Of a stretch of 59,874 nucleotides of DNA, positions 42,825 to 51,134 are shown piece by piece; within the stretch, counting starts at the first letter, position 1; each line of letters begins with the position of its first letter. Source of the DNA: Cryobacterium melibiosiphilum (GTDB lineage: Bacteria > Actinomycetota > Actinomycetes > Actinomycetales > Microbacteriaceae); the NCBI RefSeq assembly GCF_003602235.1, contig NZ_QZVS01000081.1, positions 39,201-99,074 of the forward strand. Direction: 5' to 3'. The notes beneath the pieces are model-generated. The model saw nothing but the letters and a program-made list of their open reading frames with translations. It searched no databases and had not been told where the DNA came from. The position numbers were made by a program, and so were the translations under genes.

Positions 42825-44284
42825 CCGGCGGCCGACACCCTGGCCTCACCCTCGCTCGCGCCGTGGCCGACGCCGTGCTCTACGAGGGTTACCTGCTCTA
42901 CCCCTACCGCGCGTCGGCGCAGAAGAACCAGGCCCGCTGGCAGTTCGGCATCCTCGGCCCTCCCGGCGCCGCCGCAGCCGGAGTCGGCGAAGAACCCCAC
43001 ATGCTGACCGATACCCTGCTGCGGGTCGCGCCGCCGGCATCCGCTGCCCGGTCGGTCGCCGTCACCGTTTCGGTCTGCGTGCGCTTTCTGCAGCTGCAAA
43101 CCCGCACGGTGGAACGGGCCGTGGCTGACGGAAACGACTTCGAGCCCGTTGCCGAGCTGCAGGTGCACGGAGCGCGGTGGCTGAGCTGGGACGAGGCCGT
43201 GCCGTGCGAGCTCGAACTCGGCCCTTTCGCGCTGGAACAGTTGGAACGCGGGCTGACCGTGCCCCTGTCGGTTCCGGCCGGCGAAGACCTGGAGTGGCTT
43301 GCCGAGTCGGGCTCCTCCGAAAAATCTGGCCGGCCCGGTGCGGCACCGGGTCGGCTGGTGCGTCGTCGCCGAGCGCTGAGCGGCTCGCTGCGTCTGGAGG
43401 CCGAGGCGCTGCCCGGTGGTGATGCCGGCGGTGACCGGCTACTGCGCCTGCGGGTCGCGGTCGAAAACGTGGCGGTGGGCGTTCCGTCTATGAAAGCGGA
43501 TGCCGTCGCCACCTCGTTCATCGGCACGCATCTGCTGGTGACCTGCGAAAACGCGGGTTTCATGTCGGTGCTCGACCCGCCCGTCGAAGCACAGGCATCC
43601 GCTGCCGAGTGTGTGCACGAGCGCTGCTGGCCCGTGCTCGCGGGGCCGGAAGGGCAGGACGACGTGCTTTTGGCGTCGCCGATCATTCTCTATGACCATC
43701 CTTCGGTCGCCCCCGAGAGTGCTGTGGCCCTGTTCGATTCGACCGAGATCGACGAGATCCTGACCCTGCGGGTGCTGACGCTGACGGAGGAAGAGAAAGC
43801 CGAGGCGCGGGTCACCGACCCACGAGCCGCGGCGATCATCGACCGCTGCGAGTCGATGACCGCCGATGAACTCGAGCAGCTGCACGGAGCGCTGCGCAGC
43901 CCCCGTGCCTTCGAGGGCACGGCCGCGTTCGAAATCGAAGACCCGGGGGACGTGCCCTGGTGGAGCCCCGAGGCCGACGAGAGTGTACGGCCCGACCAGG
44001 ACGTGGTCGTCATCGACGGGGTGCCCGTGGCGCGCGGCAGCCGGGTGCGCCTGCACCCGCGCCGGAATGCGGATGCGCAGGACCTCTTCTCCGCCGGTGA
44101 GACCGCACGGGTCGCCGGGGTGCATTTCGATGTCGACGGCAGCACCCACGTCGCGGTCACGCTCGAGATCGATCCCGCGGCCGACCTGCACGACTGGTTC
44201 GGCCGCTACCTCTACTTCGCGCCCGACGAGCTCGAGCCCCTCGAGCCTCCCGACGCGGATTTTCAGCAGAAAGGAAGGTCATGA
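42821..44284 (+). CDS. Conserved hydrogenase-operon protein of unknown function (487 aa)
   Basis: This 487-aa protein has no domain I recognise by function, but it occupies a fixed place in the operon. It begins LTLARAVADAVLYEGYLLYPYRASAQKNQ, a segment I remember from the large hypothetical protein of actinobacterial hhy clusters. It has no signal peptide or membrane helix. The middle holds SFIGTHLLVTCENAGFMSVLDPP, and the last third is acidic (TADELEQLHGALRSP; DVPWWSPEADESVRP). ATG overlaps the upstream stop (ATGA) and the stop overlaps the tiny membrane-peptide gene by four bases, so it is part of one translational chain. Confidence 0.8.
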   Translation: MTGGRHPGLTLARAVADAVLYEGYLLYPYRASAQKNQARWQFGILGPPGAAAAGVGEEPHMLTDTLLRVAPPASAARSVAVTVSVCVRFLQLQTRTVERAVADGNDFEPVAELQVHGARWLSWDEAVPCELELGPFALEQLERGLTVPLSVPAGEDLEWLAESGSSEKSGRPGAAPGRLVRRRRALSGSLRLEAEALPGGDAGGDRLLRLRVAVENVAVGVPSMKADAVATSFIGTHLLVTCENAGFMSVLDPPVEAQASAAECVHERCWPVLAGPEGQDDVLLASPIILYDHPSVAPESAVALFDSTEIDEILTLRVLTLTEEEKAEARVTDPRAAAIIDRCESMTADELEQLHGALRSPRAFEGTAAFEIEDPGDVPWWSPEADESVRPDQDVVVIDGVPVARGSRVRLHPRRNADAQDLFSAGETARVAGVHFDVDGSTHVAVTLEIDPAADLHDWFGRYLYFAPDELEPLEPPDADFQQKGRS

Positions 44285-44400
44285 AATTCATCGGAGGCGT
44301 GACGGTCTTCGCGCTCATTGCGAGTGCAGCGGTCGCCGTGGTGGTCGGTATGCGTTCGATTCCCGATATTCAGCGCTATCTGAAGATGCGTGAGATGTAG
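44281..44400 (+). CDS. 39-residue single-pass membrane peptide (DUF6893 type)
   Basis: ATG 44281 overlaps the previous stop (ATGA) and TAG 44398-44400 overlaps the next start by one base. The product is 39 aa: a short MKFIGG start, one membrane helix (VTVFALIASAAVAVVVG) and a basic tail (MRSIPDIQRYLKMREM). The tail pattern SIPDIxRYLK fits the small DUF6893 family. The ATG is preceded by AGAAAGGAAGG, a strong ribosome binding site. It may anchor the otherwise soluble hydrogenase or one of its partners to the membrane; this is inferred from topology and position only. Confidence 0.8.
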   Translation: MKFIGGVTVFALIASAAVAVVVGMRSIPDIQRYLKMREM

Positions 44401-44927
44401 TGGCGGCGCGCGTCCTGGTCGCCGGCGTGGGCAACATCTTTCTGCGCGACGACGGGTTCGGCCCCGAGGTGGCCCGTCAGCTCATGACGGATGCCGCCGC
44501 CTCCCGGCCGGGCGTGCGCGTCGTGGACTACGGCATTCGGGGCATGCACCTGGTCTACGACCTGCTCGACGGCGTCGACCGGTTGGTTCTCGTGGATGCG
44601 CTACCGGCGCGTGGCGCGCGGGCGGCGGCCGGGGACATCCGGGTGCTGCAGATTCGCCCCGAAGACGTGGCGGGCCGGTCCGGCCGAGGCGTGAACGCCC
44701 CGGATGCCCACAGTATGGATCCGCTCGCGGCCCTTGACGGACTGCACGCGCTCGGTGGTACGCTGCCGCTCACTTACCTCGTCGGCTGCGTGGCCGGGGA
44801 CACCGAGGAGGGGATGGGCCTGAGCGACGAGGTCGCCGCATCCGTTCCCGAAGCGCTCGCCGCGGTGCGCGCGTTGCTGGCTGCTGACCTGACAGGATTC
44901 ACGACCCAAGAGAGTGGAGGCGAATAA
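44400..44927 (+). CDS. Hydrogenase maturation protease (HyaD/HybD family)
   Basis: This endopeptidase is expected to remove the C-terminal tail of the large subunit after nickel insertion. The 175-aa protein reads VLVAGVGNIFLRDDGFGPEVAR, the family N-terminal motif with acidic metal ligands, then VRVVDYGIRGMHLVYDLLDG and the LVGCVAGDTEEGMGLSDEV segment. It starts at GTG using the last base of the preceding TAG (TAGTG) and ends one base into the hypC ATG. Confidence 0.9.
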   Translation: MAARVLVAGVGNIFLRDDGFGPEVARQLMTDAAASRPGVRVVDYGIRGMHLVYDLLDGVDRLVLVDALPARGARAAAGDIRVLQIRPEDVAGRSGRGVNAPDAHSMDPLAALDGLHALGGTLPLTYLVGCVAGDTEEGMGLSDEVAASVPEALAAVRALLAADLTGFTTQESGGE

Positions 44928-45217
44928 TGTGCCTGGGAATTCCGGGGCGCGTCGTGGAACGCGTGGAAGGGTTCGGCGACCAGCTGGCCCTCGTGACCGT
45001 GGCCGGAGTGCCGCGGCGCATCAATGTCGGCCTGCTCGACGACGGAGCCTTCGACGTGGGCAGCTGGGTCGTCATCCACATGGGCTTCGCCCTCGAGGTG
45101 GTCGACGAGACGGCCGCCGGTGAGGCCCAGGAGGGGCTCGAGATGCTCGGTCGCGCCGACCCTGACGGCGCGAGTGGCTCGGATTCACCCACTGGTCCAG
45201 ACCTCGACACGAACTAG
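44927..45217 (+). CDS. hypC: HypC/HybG/HupF family hydrogenase assembly chaperone
   Basis: HypC carries the Fe(CN)2CO unit from HypD to the large subunit. The 96-aa protein starts MCLGIPGRVV with the essential Cys2, followed by the conserved NVGLLDD and VGSWVVIHMGFALEVVDE. About 20 C-terminal residues (PDGASGSDSPTGP) are non-conserved. It is the last gene of the operon. hypD, hypE and hypF do not follow, and I see no T-run terminator in the roughly 60 bases before the next operator. Confidence 0.95.
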   Translation: MCLGIPGRVVERVEGFGDQLALVTVAGVPRRINVGLLDDGAFDVGSWVVIHMGFALEVVDETAAGEAQEGLEMLGRADPDGASGSDSPTGPDLDTN

Positions 45218-45274
45218 GTGAGCGGATGCCCGGGGCGATTTTGGGGCGCGGGCGGCGCGGGTGTAGCGTGGCTT

Positions 45275-45293
45275 AACGAGAAACGTTCTCACT
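45275..45293. promoter_or_regulatory. Zur/Fur-like operator 1
   Basis: AACGAGAAACGTTCTCACT is an imperfect 19-bp palindrome upstream of the secreted anchor-M gene. It aligns without gaps to the site at 46160-46178 (shared AACGAxAAxxxTTCTCxxT). Fur-family zinc sites in Actinobacteria have this size and A/T placement. The assignment to Zur is an inference. Confidence 0.5.
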
Positions 45294-45337
45294 AAGCGCG
45301 GCGACCGAGCCGCGCACGCCACTGGAAAGGCACCATC

Positions 45338-46075
45338 ATCTCCATCTCGACACTTCCCACCAACGCTCCTTCCGCAGCCTCGAGCCATCACATTGCCACC
45401 GCGCCGTCGTCCGTCACTCGGTCCCGCCGTCGCGGCGTGCTGGGCGGCGCCGCCCTCGCCGGTGCGGTCGCGCTCACGCTGACCGCCGCGACCGGCGCGA
45501 GTGCCGCCGCCAACTATTCCTTCAGTGAGGGCCACGTCGATGTTGTCCACGTGGGCTTCGATTCGACCGGTGCCGGTGCCGGTCTCGGACTCTTCGTCGG
45601 AAACGAGGGCGACCCGGCCTACGCCGAGGGCGTCTATGCCGCGGCTGACTCGCAGTTCGAGGTGACTGACACTCCTGCTCTCGGTGGCTTCGTGCTTCCC
45701 GAGAACCCCGACGTGGCGGATGCGAACGGCGTGCTGTTCGCCGGGTTCTCCGGTTCCGGCGACCTGATCGAATCCGGCATCTTCGGGTACGGCGATCAGA
45801 TTTCGGTCACCCTCGAAGACTGGGATTTCGTGCCGGCCGCCGGTGAATCGGCCGGAGCGACGTTCCTGGTCGAGCAGCAGTCCAGCAGCGACATCTTCTT
45901 CGACGGAACCGGTGATGTGCAGGACTTCACCGTCAATGCGCTTGATGCCCCGGAAGCCTTCCACGAGCACGCGACCTGGACCTTCGAGAAGGCCGGCACC
46001 TACACCTTCGACTTCACCGCCGAGGGCAACGGGCTCGCGGCCGATCTGACCCCGTTCACCTTCGTCGTCGGCTAG
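45338..46075 (+). CDS. Secreted choice-of-anchor M domain protein, apparent non-canonical ATC start
   Basis: This is a secreted TIGR03769-type protein of the anchored-repeat system, about 245 aa. After the signal region (RSRRRGVLGGAALAGAVALTLTAA in part) comes one anchor-M repeat: FSEGHVDVVHVGFD near its start and EHATWTFEKAGTYTFDFTAEG near its end. No membrane anchor follows. The frame has a strong GGAAAGG ribosome binding site at 45324-45330, but the codons at the right distance are ATC ATC (45335, 45338). The frame is closed by TAA at 45293, and no ATG, GTG or TTG occurs before GTG 45437. Starting at 45437 would remove the arginines the signal peptide needs. I therefore place the start at ATC 45338, with 45437 as the canonical fallback. 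Confidence 0.75.
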   Translation: MSISTLPTNAPSAASSHHIATAPSSVTRSRRRGVLGGAALAGAVALTLTAATGASAAANYSFSEGHVDVVHVGFDSTGAGAGLGLFVGNEGDPAYAEGVYAAADSQFEVTDTPALGGFVLPENPDVADANGVLFAGFSGSGDLIESGIFGYGDQISVTLEDWDFVPAAGESAGATFLVEQQSSSDIFFDGTGDVQDFTVNALDAPEAFHEHATWTFEKAGTYTFDFTAEGNGLAADLTPFTFVVG

Positions 46076-46093
46076 TTCGAACCCTCTGCACAC

Positions 46094-46124
46094 TGCCACC
46101 GGGCACAGATGGTGCCCGGCGGCA
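46094..46124. terminator. Strong hairpin after the secreted anchor-M gene
   Basis: TGCCACCGGGCAC (46094-46106) pairs with GTGCCCGGCGGCA (46112-46124) apart from one position, around a 5-base loop, 18 bases after the stop. There is no T-run, which is common for hairpin terminators in high-GC Actinobacteria. Confidence 0.5.
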
Positions 46125-46159
46125 ATGCGTGTAGCGCTACAGTAGGGGCTTGCGCCGTT

Positions 46160-46178
46160 AACGATAACGATTCTCGTT
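46160..46178. promoter_or_regulatory. Zur/Fur-like operator 2
   Basis: AACGATAACGATTCTCGTT is a 19-bp imperfect palindrome (AACGA...TCGTT outer arms) about 100 bases before the large wall protein gene that heads the transporter operon. It matches the site at 45275-45293 in size and key positions. Both flank the same functional system, suggesting one metal-responsive regulator. Confidence 0.55.
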
Positions 46179-46280
46179 CTCTTTATTCGCGTCGCGTTCG
46201 TCCGGCCACCGCCCGGTCTCCATGACACACAGACTTCGACACATCTTCTCCGTCCGCAAGCGGGGGAGTGGAAAGCATCC

Positions 46281-49200
46281 ATGCACCCCCACGTTCGCCG
46301 GCCCACCGCTGCCGCTGCCGTCACCACGGTTCTCGCCCTGCTCGCCTCCCTGCTCGTGACGTCGCCCGCCGCGGCGAGTGAGACGGCCGACGCCGTCGCG
46401 ACCGATTCGGCTTCCGATGCTCTCACCGCCGTGCCCGCCGACGGTGCGACCCTGCTGGACCTCGTCTTCGACACCACGATCGACACGACGGTCGACGCGC
46501 CACTGCGCCTCGGTATTCTGCCCGCGTCGAGTGACCCGCACGGCACGGCCATGGCCGTCGACCCGGCCGACACGCTGCTCGTCGTCGACGACGTGTCGGC
46601 CGTGACCGGCCTGTTCAGCGCCGCACACCTCGCGCTGCCTGCGGGCTACACCGCTGCGGGCGCGGCCGACGTGAACCTGACCGGCGTGACCGGGCCAGAG
46701 GGAGCATCCGTTTCGGTGACGGATGCCGCGGGCACCGTTCTGCTCGGCACCGCGCCGCTGCCCACGGGCGACGCGGCCCCCGTGACGCTGTCGCTCGACG
46801 GCACCTCGGACCTGACCGGGCTGTGGGCGTTCAGCGCCCACGGCGACTACACGATAACCTTCGACGCGGCGCTGCCCGTCACCGACGCCGCCGGCGTCAC
46901 CGACTCGCTCGCGACGGCCGCCACGACTTACCAGTTCAGCGTGGGTGCCGCAGCGGATGCTGCCGCCGAAGCCGAAGCCGAAGCCGAGGCCGAAGCTGCA
47001 GCTGCAGCAGCAGCGGTGGCCGCTGACGCTGCCGCAGCAGAGGCAACCCCGGAGATCGTTGACTCGGCGGTCACCGAGTCGGCCGCAGACCAGACCGAGG
47101 TCGAAGTCACGACGGGCGATGACGCATCCGTCAGCGTTGCCGGGAAGAACGACAACGACACCGAGATCGACACCGAGATCGAGATCGAGACCGAGATCGA
47201 GACCGACAGCGAAATCGACGGCGGTGACGACGTGAGCGCGGCGACCACCTACGCATCAACGATGGCATCCGCCGTCACTGCCGACGACAGCTCGACCGAG
47301 ACCGAGACGGCCGAAGCGCCCGTGGTGCTGTCGGCCGGTAACCTCGCCATCGCTCCGCAGCTCAGCGCCTCTGCCGAGGTCGCCGCGGGAACTTTTGATC
47401 ACATCGACCTGGGAATCTCAGACCGCACGCAGGGCGTTTTCGGGGTGCAGCCCTGGTCGGCGTTCGACTCCACGATCATCCACCTCGGCAACGACGAACT
47501 CGATGCTGACAGCGGTCGGTGGGCGACCCCATCGATCGTGCCCGACCTGAACGGTTATACGCGGGGTGACGATGCCCGCGTGGTGCTCGGTATGGAGCAG
47601 GGTATCTCCGGGCGCGGGCGAAATGTGTCCTTCACCTGGGACCTGCCGATGTTGAGCGGAACGGCCGTTCTCAGCGGCGTGACCGGCGGTGCTGCCGCTG
47701 CCGCGCCGGGAATAGTGCGGGTGACCGATGCGATGTCGACCGAAGAGGTCTGGGACAGCAGCCGCTTCGGTACCAGCGCGCAGACCACGGTGACCGAGTG
47801 GAGCAAGGCGGTTCGCACCCACTACTCCGGCTGGTCGTTCAGCGACCCGGGCCGATACTGCGTCTCTGTGACCGTCGGCCTGACGTCGACGGCGAACGGC
47901 GTCAAGACGGCGACCGACACCCTCACCTTCTACGTGGGGGATCTGCCCGAGACCGTGGTGCCGTGCGCGCTGGATACCGATCTGCCCGACGTGATCGAAG
48001 AAGACGAGGAAGAACCCGAGGTCGAAACCCACTTCATCCACCAGAACGGGCACATCGACTATCGCGTGCACCTCGTCGACGGCGAAATTGCCACCGCCAT
48101 GAGCTTCGGACTCGACCGGGAACGCTACTATGCGTCCTTTGACAACATCGTCCTTGCTCGTACAAAGCCCATGCAGACCGTGCCCGAGCCGACCGACGCG
48201 ATGGACTTGACGGCGATCGGGCCGGTCGGTACCGAGTACTGGCACTTTCCTCGAGCCGGCGGAGCCGAGGAATGGGTTTGGCCCGGACTCAACACCGAAG
48301 ACGTCGACGGCGACGCCGTCATCTCCCCGATCACGACCACGCTCACCGACTATTGGGTCGACGGTGTGCGCCAGCCGGACAACGCCGATGTCATTCTGCA
48401 GGGCGATTGGACTGCTCCGCACGACCGCTCGAAAACCCCGATCAATACCGCCCGTGAGCTGCCGCAGTCCTTCGAAGACCCGGTGAACCGGCATACGCAC
48501 TTCGAGTGGGATTTCACCGCCCAGGGCGTGTACTGCCTGAACCTGACGTCGAGCGCCATCATGGCCGACGGACATCGCTCGAGTGACTCCGGAATCCTCA
48601 CGCTCGTCGTCGGTGACGTCGATGCGTCGACCGTTGTGCCCTGCGAGCTGCAGAATCTCGAGGTGCCGCCGGTTGCGCAGAAGAGCGCACCCGCGATCGA
48701 CACGACGGATGTCTACCTCGCCACCGACGGCGACATCTCGCTGGACCTGTTCGCCGACGGCGGCCTCGACCTGGTGGCCAGCACGGCGAGCGACTCGGTG
48801 GGCTCGACCAGCAATCGTCGGGCCGACGACCTGGTGATCTCGACGAGCTCGTGGAGCTTCGCCGATACCTGGCGTTGGGATTCCACGACGTCCTCGCGGT
48901 ATGGACAATCCGCGGGCCGGTACTTTCCCGGCCTGGTGATCGACACGACCGGGGTGCTGCCGAGCGCCCTGGGGGTCGATACCGGTGTGACGATGGACCT
49001 CGGTGACGTGGCCGGCCCCGGCGAGTTCAGCTTCACCAACTTTGGCGATCGAAAGACGGCGGCCCTCGACTCGGCCCCGGGCGGCCCGCGCAGCACGACA
49101 CTCTCGGCGATGTCCCGCAGCGACGGAGTCTGGTGGGACGTCACCGAGGCCGGCGTCTACTGTGTGCCGCTGACCTTCTCCACGACCGCGGTCGACGGCA

Positions 49201-51134
49201 CCACCAGCAGCGCGTCGACCACCCTCACCTTCGTGGCGGGCAGTATCGACCCGGACGACGCCGATTACGTCGACCGGACCGGCCTCACCAGTTGCGCGAA
49301 CGGCCAGCAGCCGACGCAAGCTGCCAGCGACGACGACGGTTCGTCCGAGCCCGACCCGATCGACTGGAACGTGCCCAACGGCACCCTGACCGACTCCGGC
49401 GCCGTGATCCTCAACGACGGACACGTCGACATCGCTTCGGTGCTGAACAAGAACGCGCTCGTGGATGGCGCGCTGAAGACCCAGATCAAGGACACCACCG
49501 AATCCAGCGACGCCCTCTGGCGCGACCCCGAACAGACGGTGCTGCAGGTGCTGCCCGGCGCGCAGACATCCGCTCCAGGCAGCGGCGACTATGCGTTTCT
49601 CGGCGAGCGCGGCGACCCCCTCTGGCAGGTGACGCAGACCCAGCAGCAGGGCCTGCTCTGGCCCGGCTGGTCGACCGAGCAGATCGCGGTCGAGGGCACC
49701 CAGACCGGTGTGGACTGGGCGCTGACGGATGCCTCCGGCCCCGGTGAATTCGCCCTCTACGAGGCGAGCTCCACCGTCATCGGCGGTGTCGACGTGCGCT
49801 TCAACACCCGCGACGGCCTCACGAGCGCCGACAGCTATGTCATCCCGAAGAACACGCACGCCCACGGCACCTGGGCGTTCAGCGCCGAGGGCAGCTACTG
49901 CCTCGCGTTCACTCGGTCCACAACACTGGCTGGCGGCGCAGCCGCGGTCGACGACTTCGTGCTGGCCTTCGCGGTCGGCGAGGTCGACGTGACCGGCATC
50001 GACCCTGCCGACTGCTTCGCGGGCACTCCGAACACCGAGGACCCCGGCGCCGGCGAACCCGATGACGGCAGCACCGATGTCGACGCGGGCGCCGGTTCCG
50101 GCGATACGGGCGCTGGCATCGGCACCGGCACGACCGCGCCGACGGTCACGACGCCGGCCTCACAGGCCCAGGCCGCGACTCAGTGCGTGGCCGGCGGCAC
50201 CATTCTCTCGGCCGGTCACGTCGACTATGCCTCGCGGCTCGTGAACGGACGGCTGCAATCGCTCATCAAGGACGGCAGCACCCAGTCCACCGTCTGGCGG
50301 GAACCCTCGCAGGTCGTGCTGTGGCTGAAGCCGTCGTCGCGGGTGACCCTGCCCGCCGGGTACTCCTCGATCGGCACCGTCGGATCGAGCATCTGGCAGG
50401 TTCCGCAGACCCAGAACACCAACCTGGTCTGGCTCGGCTGGAACACCGAATCCCTCAACGCCGCTCAGGCGAGCAGCCCGGTGTCGTTCTCACTCGACGC
50501 CGTCGACGGCCCCGGCAGCGTGAACGTCTACCTGAACGGCGAGTTCGGCGGGGTGAAGTCGGTCGTCTTCGCGAACGGCGGCACCCACAGCGTCGACCTC
50601 GGAAAGCACGTGCACGGCAACTGGGCGTTCAGCGCCGAGGGCACCTACCACCTCACCTTCACCCAATCCGTGACACTGGCCAACGGGCAGGTCAGCCGCG
50701 ACACCGAGACGCTGACCGTCGCCGTCGGCGACGTCGACCCCGCGACCGCCTTCGCCGGAACCGGCGGCTGCGGCGTGGTCTCGAACGCGGCGCTCCTCAC
50801 TTCGACCATTGCAGCAGAGGATGCCGCCGACGCGGCGGCCGTCGAGGCTGCCTCGCTGAAGGCGCTCGAAGACGCGGCGGTGCTCGCCGCGGCCCAGGTC
50901 GAGGCCGAGGCGGCCGCGGAGGCCGCCGAGAGAAAGCTGGCCGAGACATCCGTCGACACGATCGACGACGTGAGCGGCGACCCGCTGGCCGCCCTCGCCG
51001 CCGGCAACCCCGTACCGGCCCTGCTGCTCGGCCTCGGGCTGCTGCTCGTGCTCGGCGCGGCCGCCGGCGGAATCCTGTGGCAGCGTCAACGCCGCTGGAG
51101 CGCCCTGCCGACCAGCGCGGGCGCAGACCACTGA
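46281..51134 (+). CDS. Large surface-anchored protein with repeated anchor-M domains (TIGR03773-like)
   Basis: This 1617-aa surface protein probably presents the metal-uptake system at the cell wall. It has a signal peptide (TTVLALLASLLVTSPAAASE), an N-terminal domain of about 200 residues, an Ala/Glu-rich stretch (about 229-250) and an acidic DTEIDTEIEIETEIE stretch (about 292-313). Five repeats then begin near residues 371, 586, 811, 1043 and 1310, each opening with a GH(I/V)D-like motif and closing with (H)xWxFSAEGxYxLxFT and VGD/VGE. A Glu/Ala helical segment and a C-terminal membrane helix (PALLLGLGLLLVLGAAAGGIL, about 1573) with basic tail RQRRW follow. No LPXTG motif is visible. It is the first gene of a five-gene operon, and its stop overlaps the next start (TGATG). 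Confidence 0.88.
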   Translation: MHPHVRRPTAAAAVTTVLALLASLLVTSPAAASETADAVATDSASDALTAVPADGATLLDLVFDTTIDTTVDAPLRLGILPASSDPHGTAMAVDPADTLLVVDDVSAVTGLFSAAHLALPAGYTAAGAADVNLTGVTGPEGASVSVTDAAGTVLLGTAPLPTGDAAPVTLSLDGTSDLTGLWAFSAHGDYTITFDAALPVTDAAGVTDSLATAATTYQFSVGAAADAAAEAEAEAEAEAAAAAAAVAADAAAAEATPEIVDSAVTESAADQTEVEVTTGDDASVSVAGKNDNDTEIDTEIEIETEIETDSEIDGGDDVSAATTYASTMASAVTADDSSTETETAEAPVVLSAGNLAIAPQLSASAEVAAGTFDHIDLGISDRTQGVFGVQPWSAFDSTIIHLGNDELDADSGRWATPSIVPDLNGYTRGDDARVVLGMEQGISGRGRNVSFTWDLPMLSGTAVLSGVTGGAAAAAPGIVRVTDAMSTEEVWDSSRFGTSAQTTVTEWSKAVRTHYSGWSFSDPGRYCVSVTVGLTSTANGVKTATDTLTFYVGDLPETVVPCALDTDLPDVIEEDEEEPEVETHFIHQNGHIDYRVHLVDGEIATAMSFGLDRERYYASFDNIVLARTKPMQTVPEPTDAMDLTAIGPVGTEYWHFPRAGGAEEWVWPGLNTEDVDGDAVISPITTTLTDYWVDGVRQPDNADVILQGDWTAPHDRSKTPINTARELPQSFEDPVNRHTHFEWDFTAQGVYCLNLTSSAIMADGHRSSDSGILTLVVGDVDASTVVPCELQNLEVPPVAQKSAPAIDTTDVYLATDGDISLDLFADGGLDLVASTASDSVGSTSNRRADDLVISTSSWSFADTWRWDSTTSSRYGQSAGRYFPGLVIDTTGVLPSALGVDTGVTMDLGDVAGPGEFSFTNFGDRKTAALDSAPGGPRSTTLSAMSRSDGVWWDVTEAGVYCVPLTFSTTAVDGTTSSASTTLTFVAGSIDPDDADYVDRTGLTSCANGQQPTQAASDDDGSSEPDPIDWNVPNGTLTDSGAVILNDGHVDIASVLNKNALVDGALKTQIKDTTESSDALWRDPEQTVLQVLPGAQTSAPGSGDYAFLGERGDPLWQVTQTQQQGLLWPGWSTEQIAVEGTQTGVDWALTDASGPGEFALYEASSTVIGGVDVRFNTRDGLTSADSYVIPKNTHAHGTWAFSAEGSYCLAFTRSTTLAGGAAAVDDFVLAFAVGEVDVTGIDPADCFAGTPNTEDPGAGEPDDGSTDVDAGAGSGDTGAGIGTGTTAPTVTTPASQAQAATQCVAGGTILSAGHVDYASRLVNGRLQSLIKDGSTQSTVWREPSQVVLWLKPSSRVTLPAGYSSIGTVGSSIWQVPQTQNTNLVWLGWNTESLNAAQASSPVSFSLDAVDGPGSVNVYLNGEFGGVKSVVFANGGTHSVDLGKHVHGNWAFSAEGTYHLTFTQSVTLANGQVSRDTETLTVAVGDVDPATAFAGTGGCGVVSNAALLTSTIAAEDAADAAAVEAASLKALEDAAVLAAAQVEAEAAAEAAERKLAETSVDTIDDVSGDPLAALAAGNPVPALLLGLGLLLVLGAAAGGILWQRQRRWSALPTSAGADH

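Noticed and set aside
45218..45274. Possible terminator after hypC
   Set aside because: The stretch is GC-rich, with GGGGCGATTTTGGGGCGCGGG, but forms no convincing stem followed by a T-run.
47418..49865. 815-aa minus-strand frame opposite the wall protein
   Set aside because: It is antisense to well-defined anchor-M repeats; its Val/Gly/Arg/Asp-rich pattern is the complement of the repeats.
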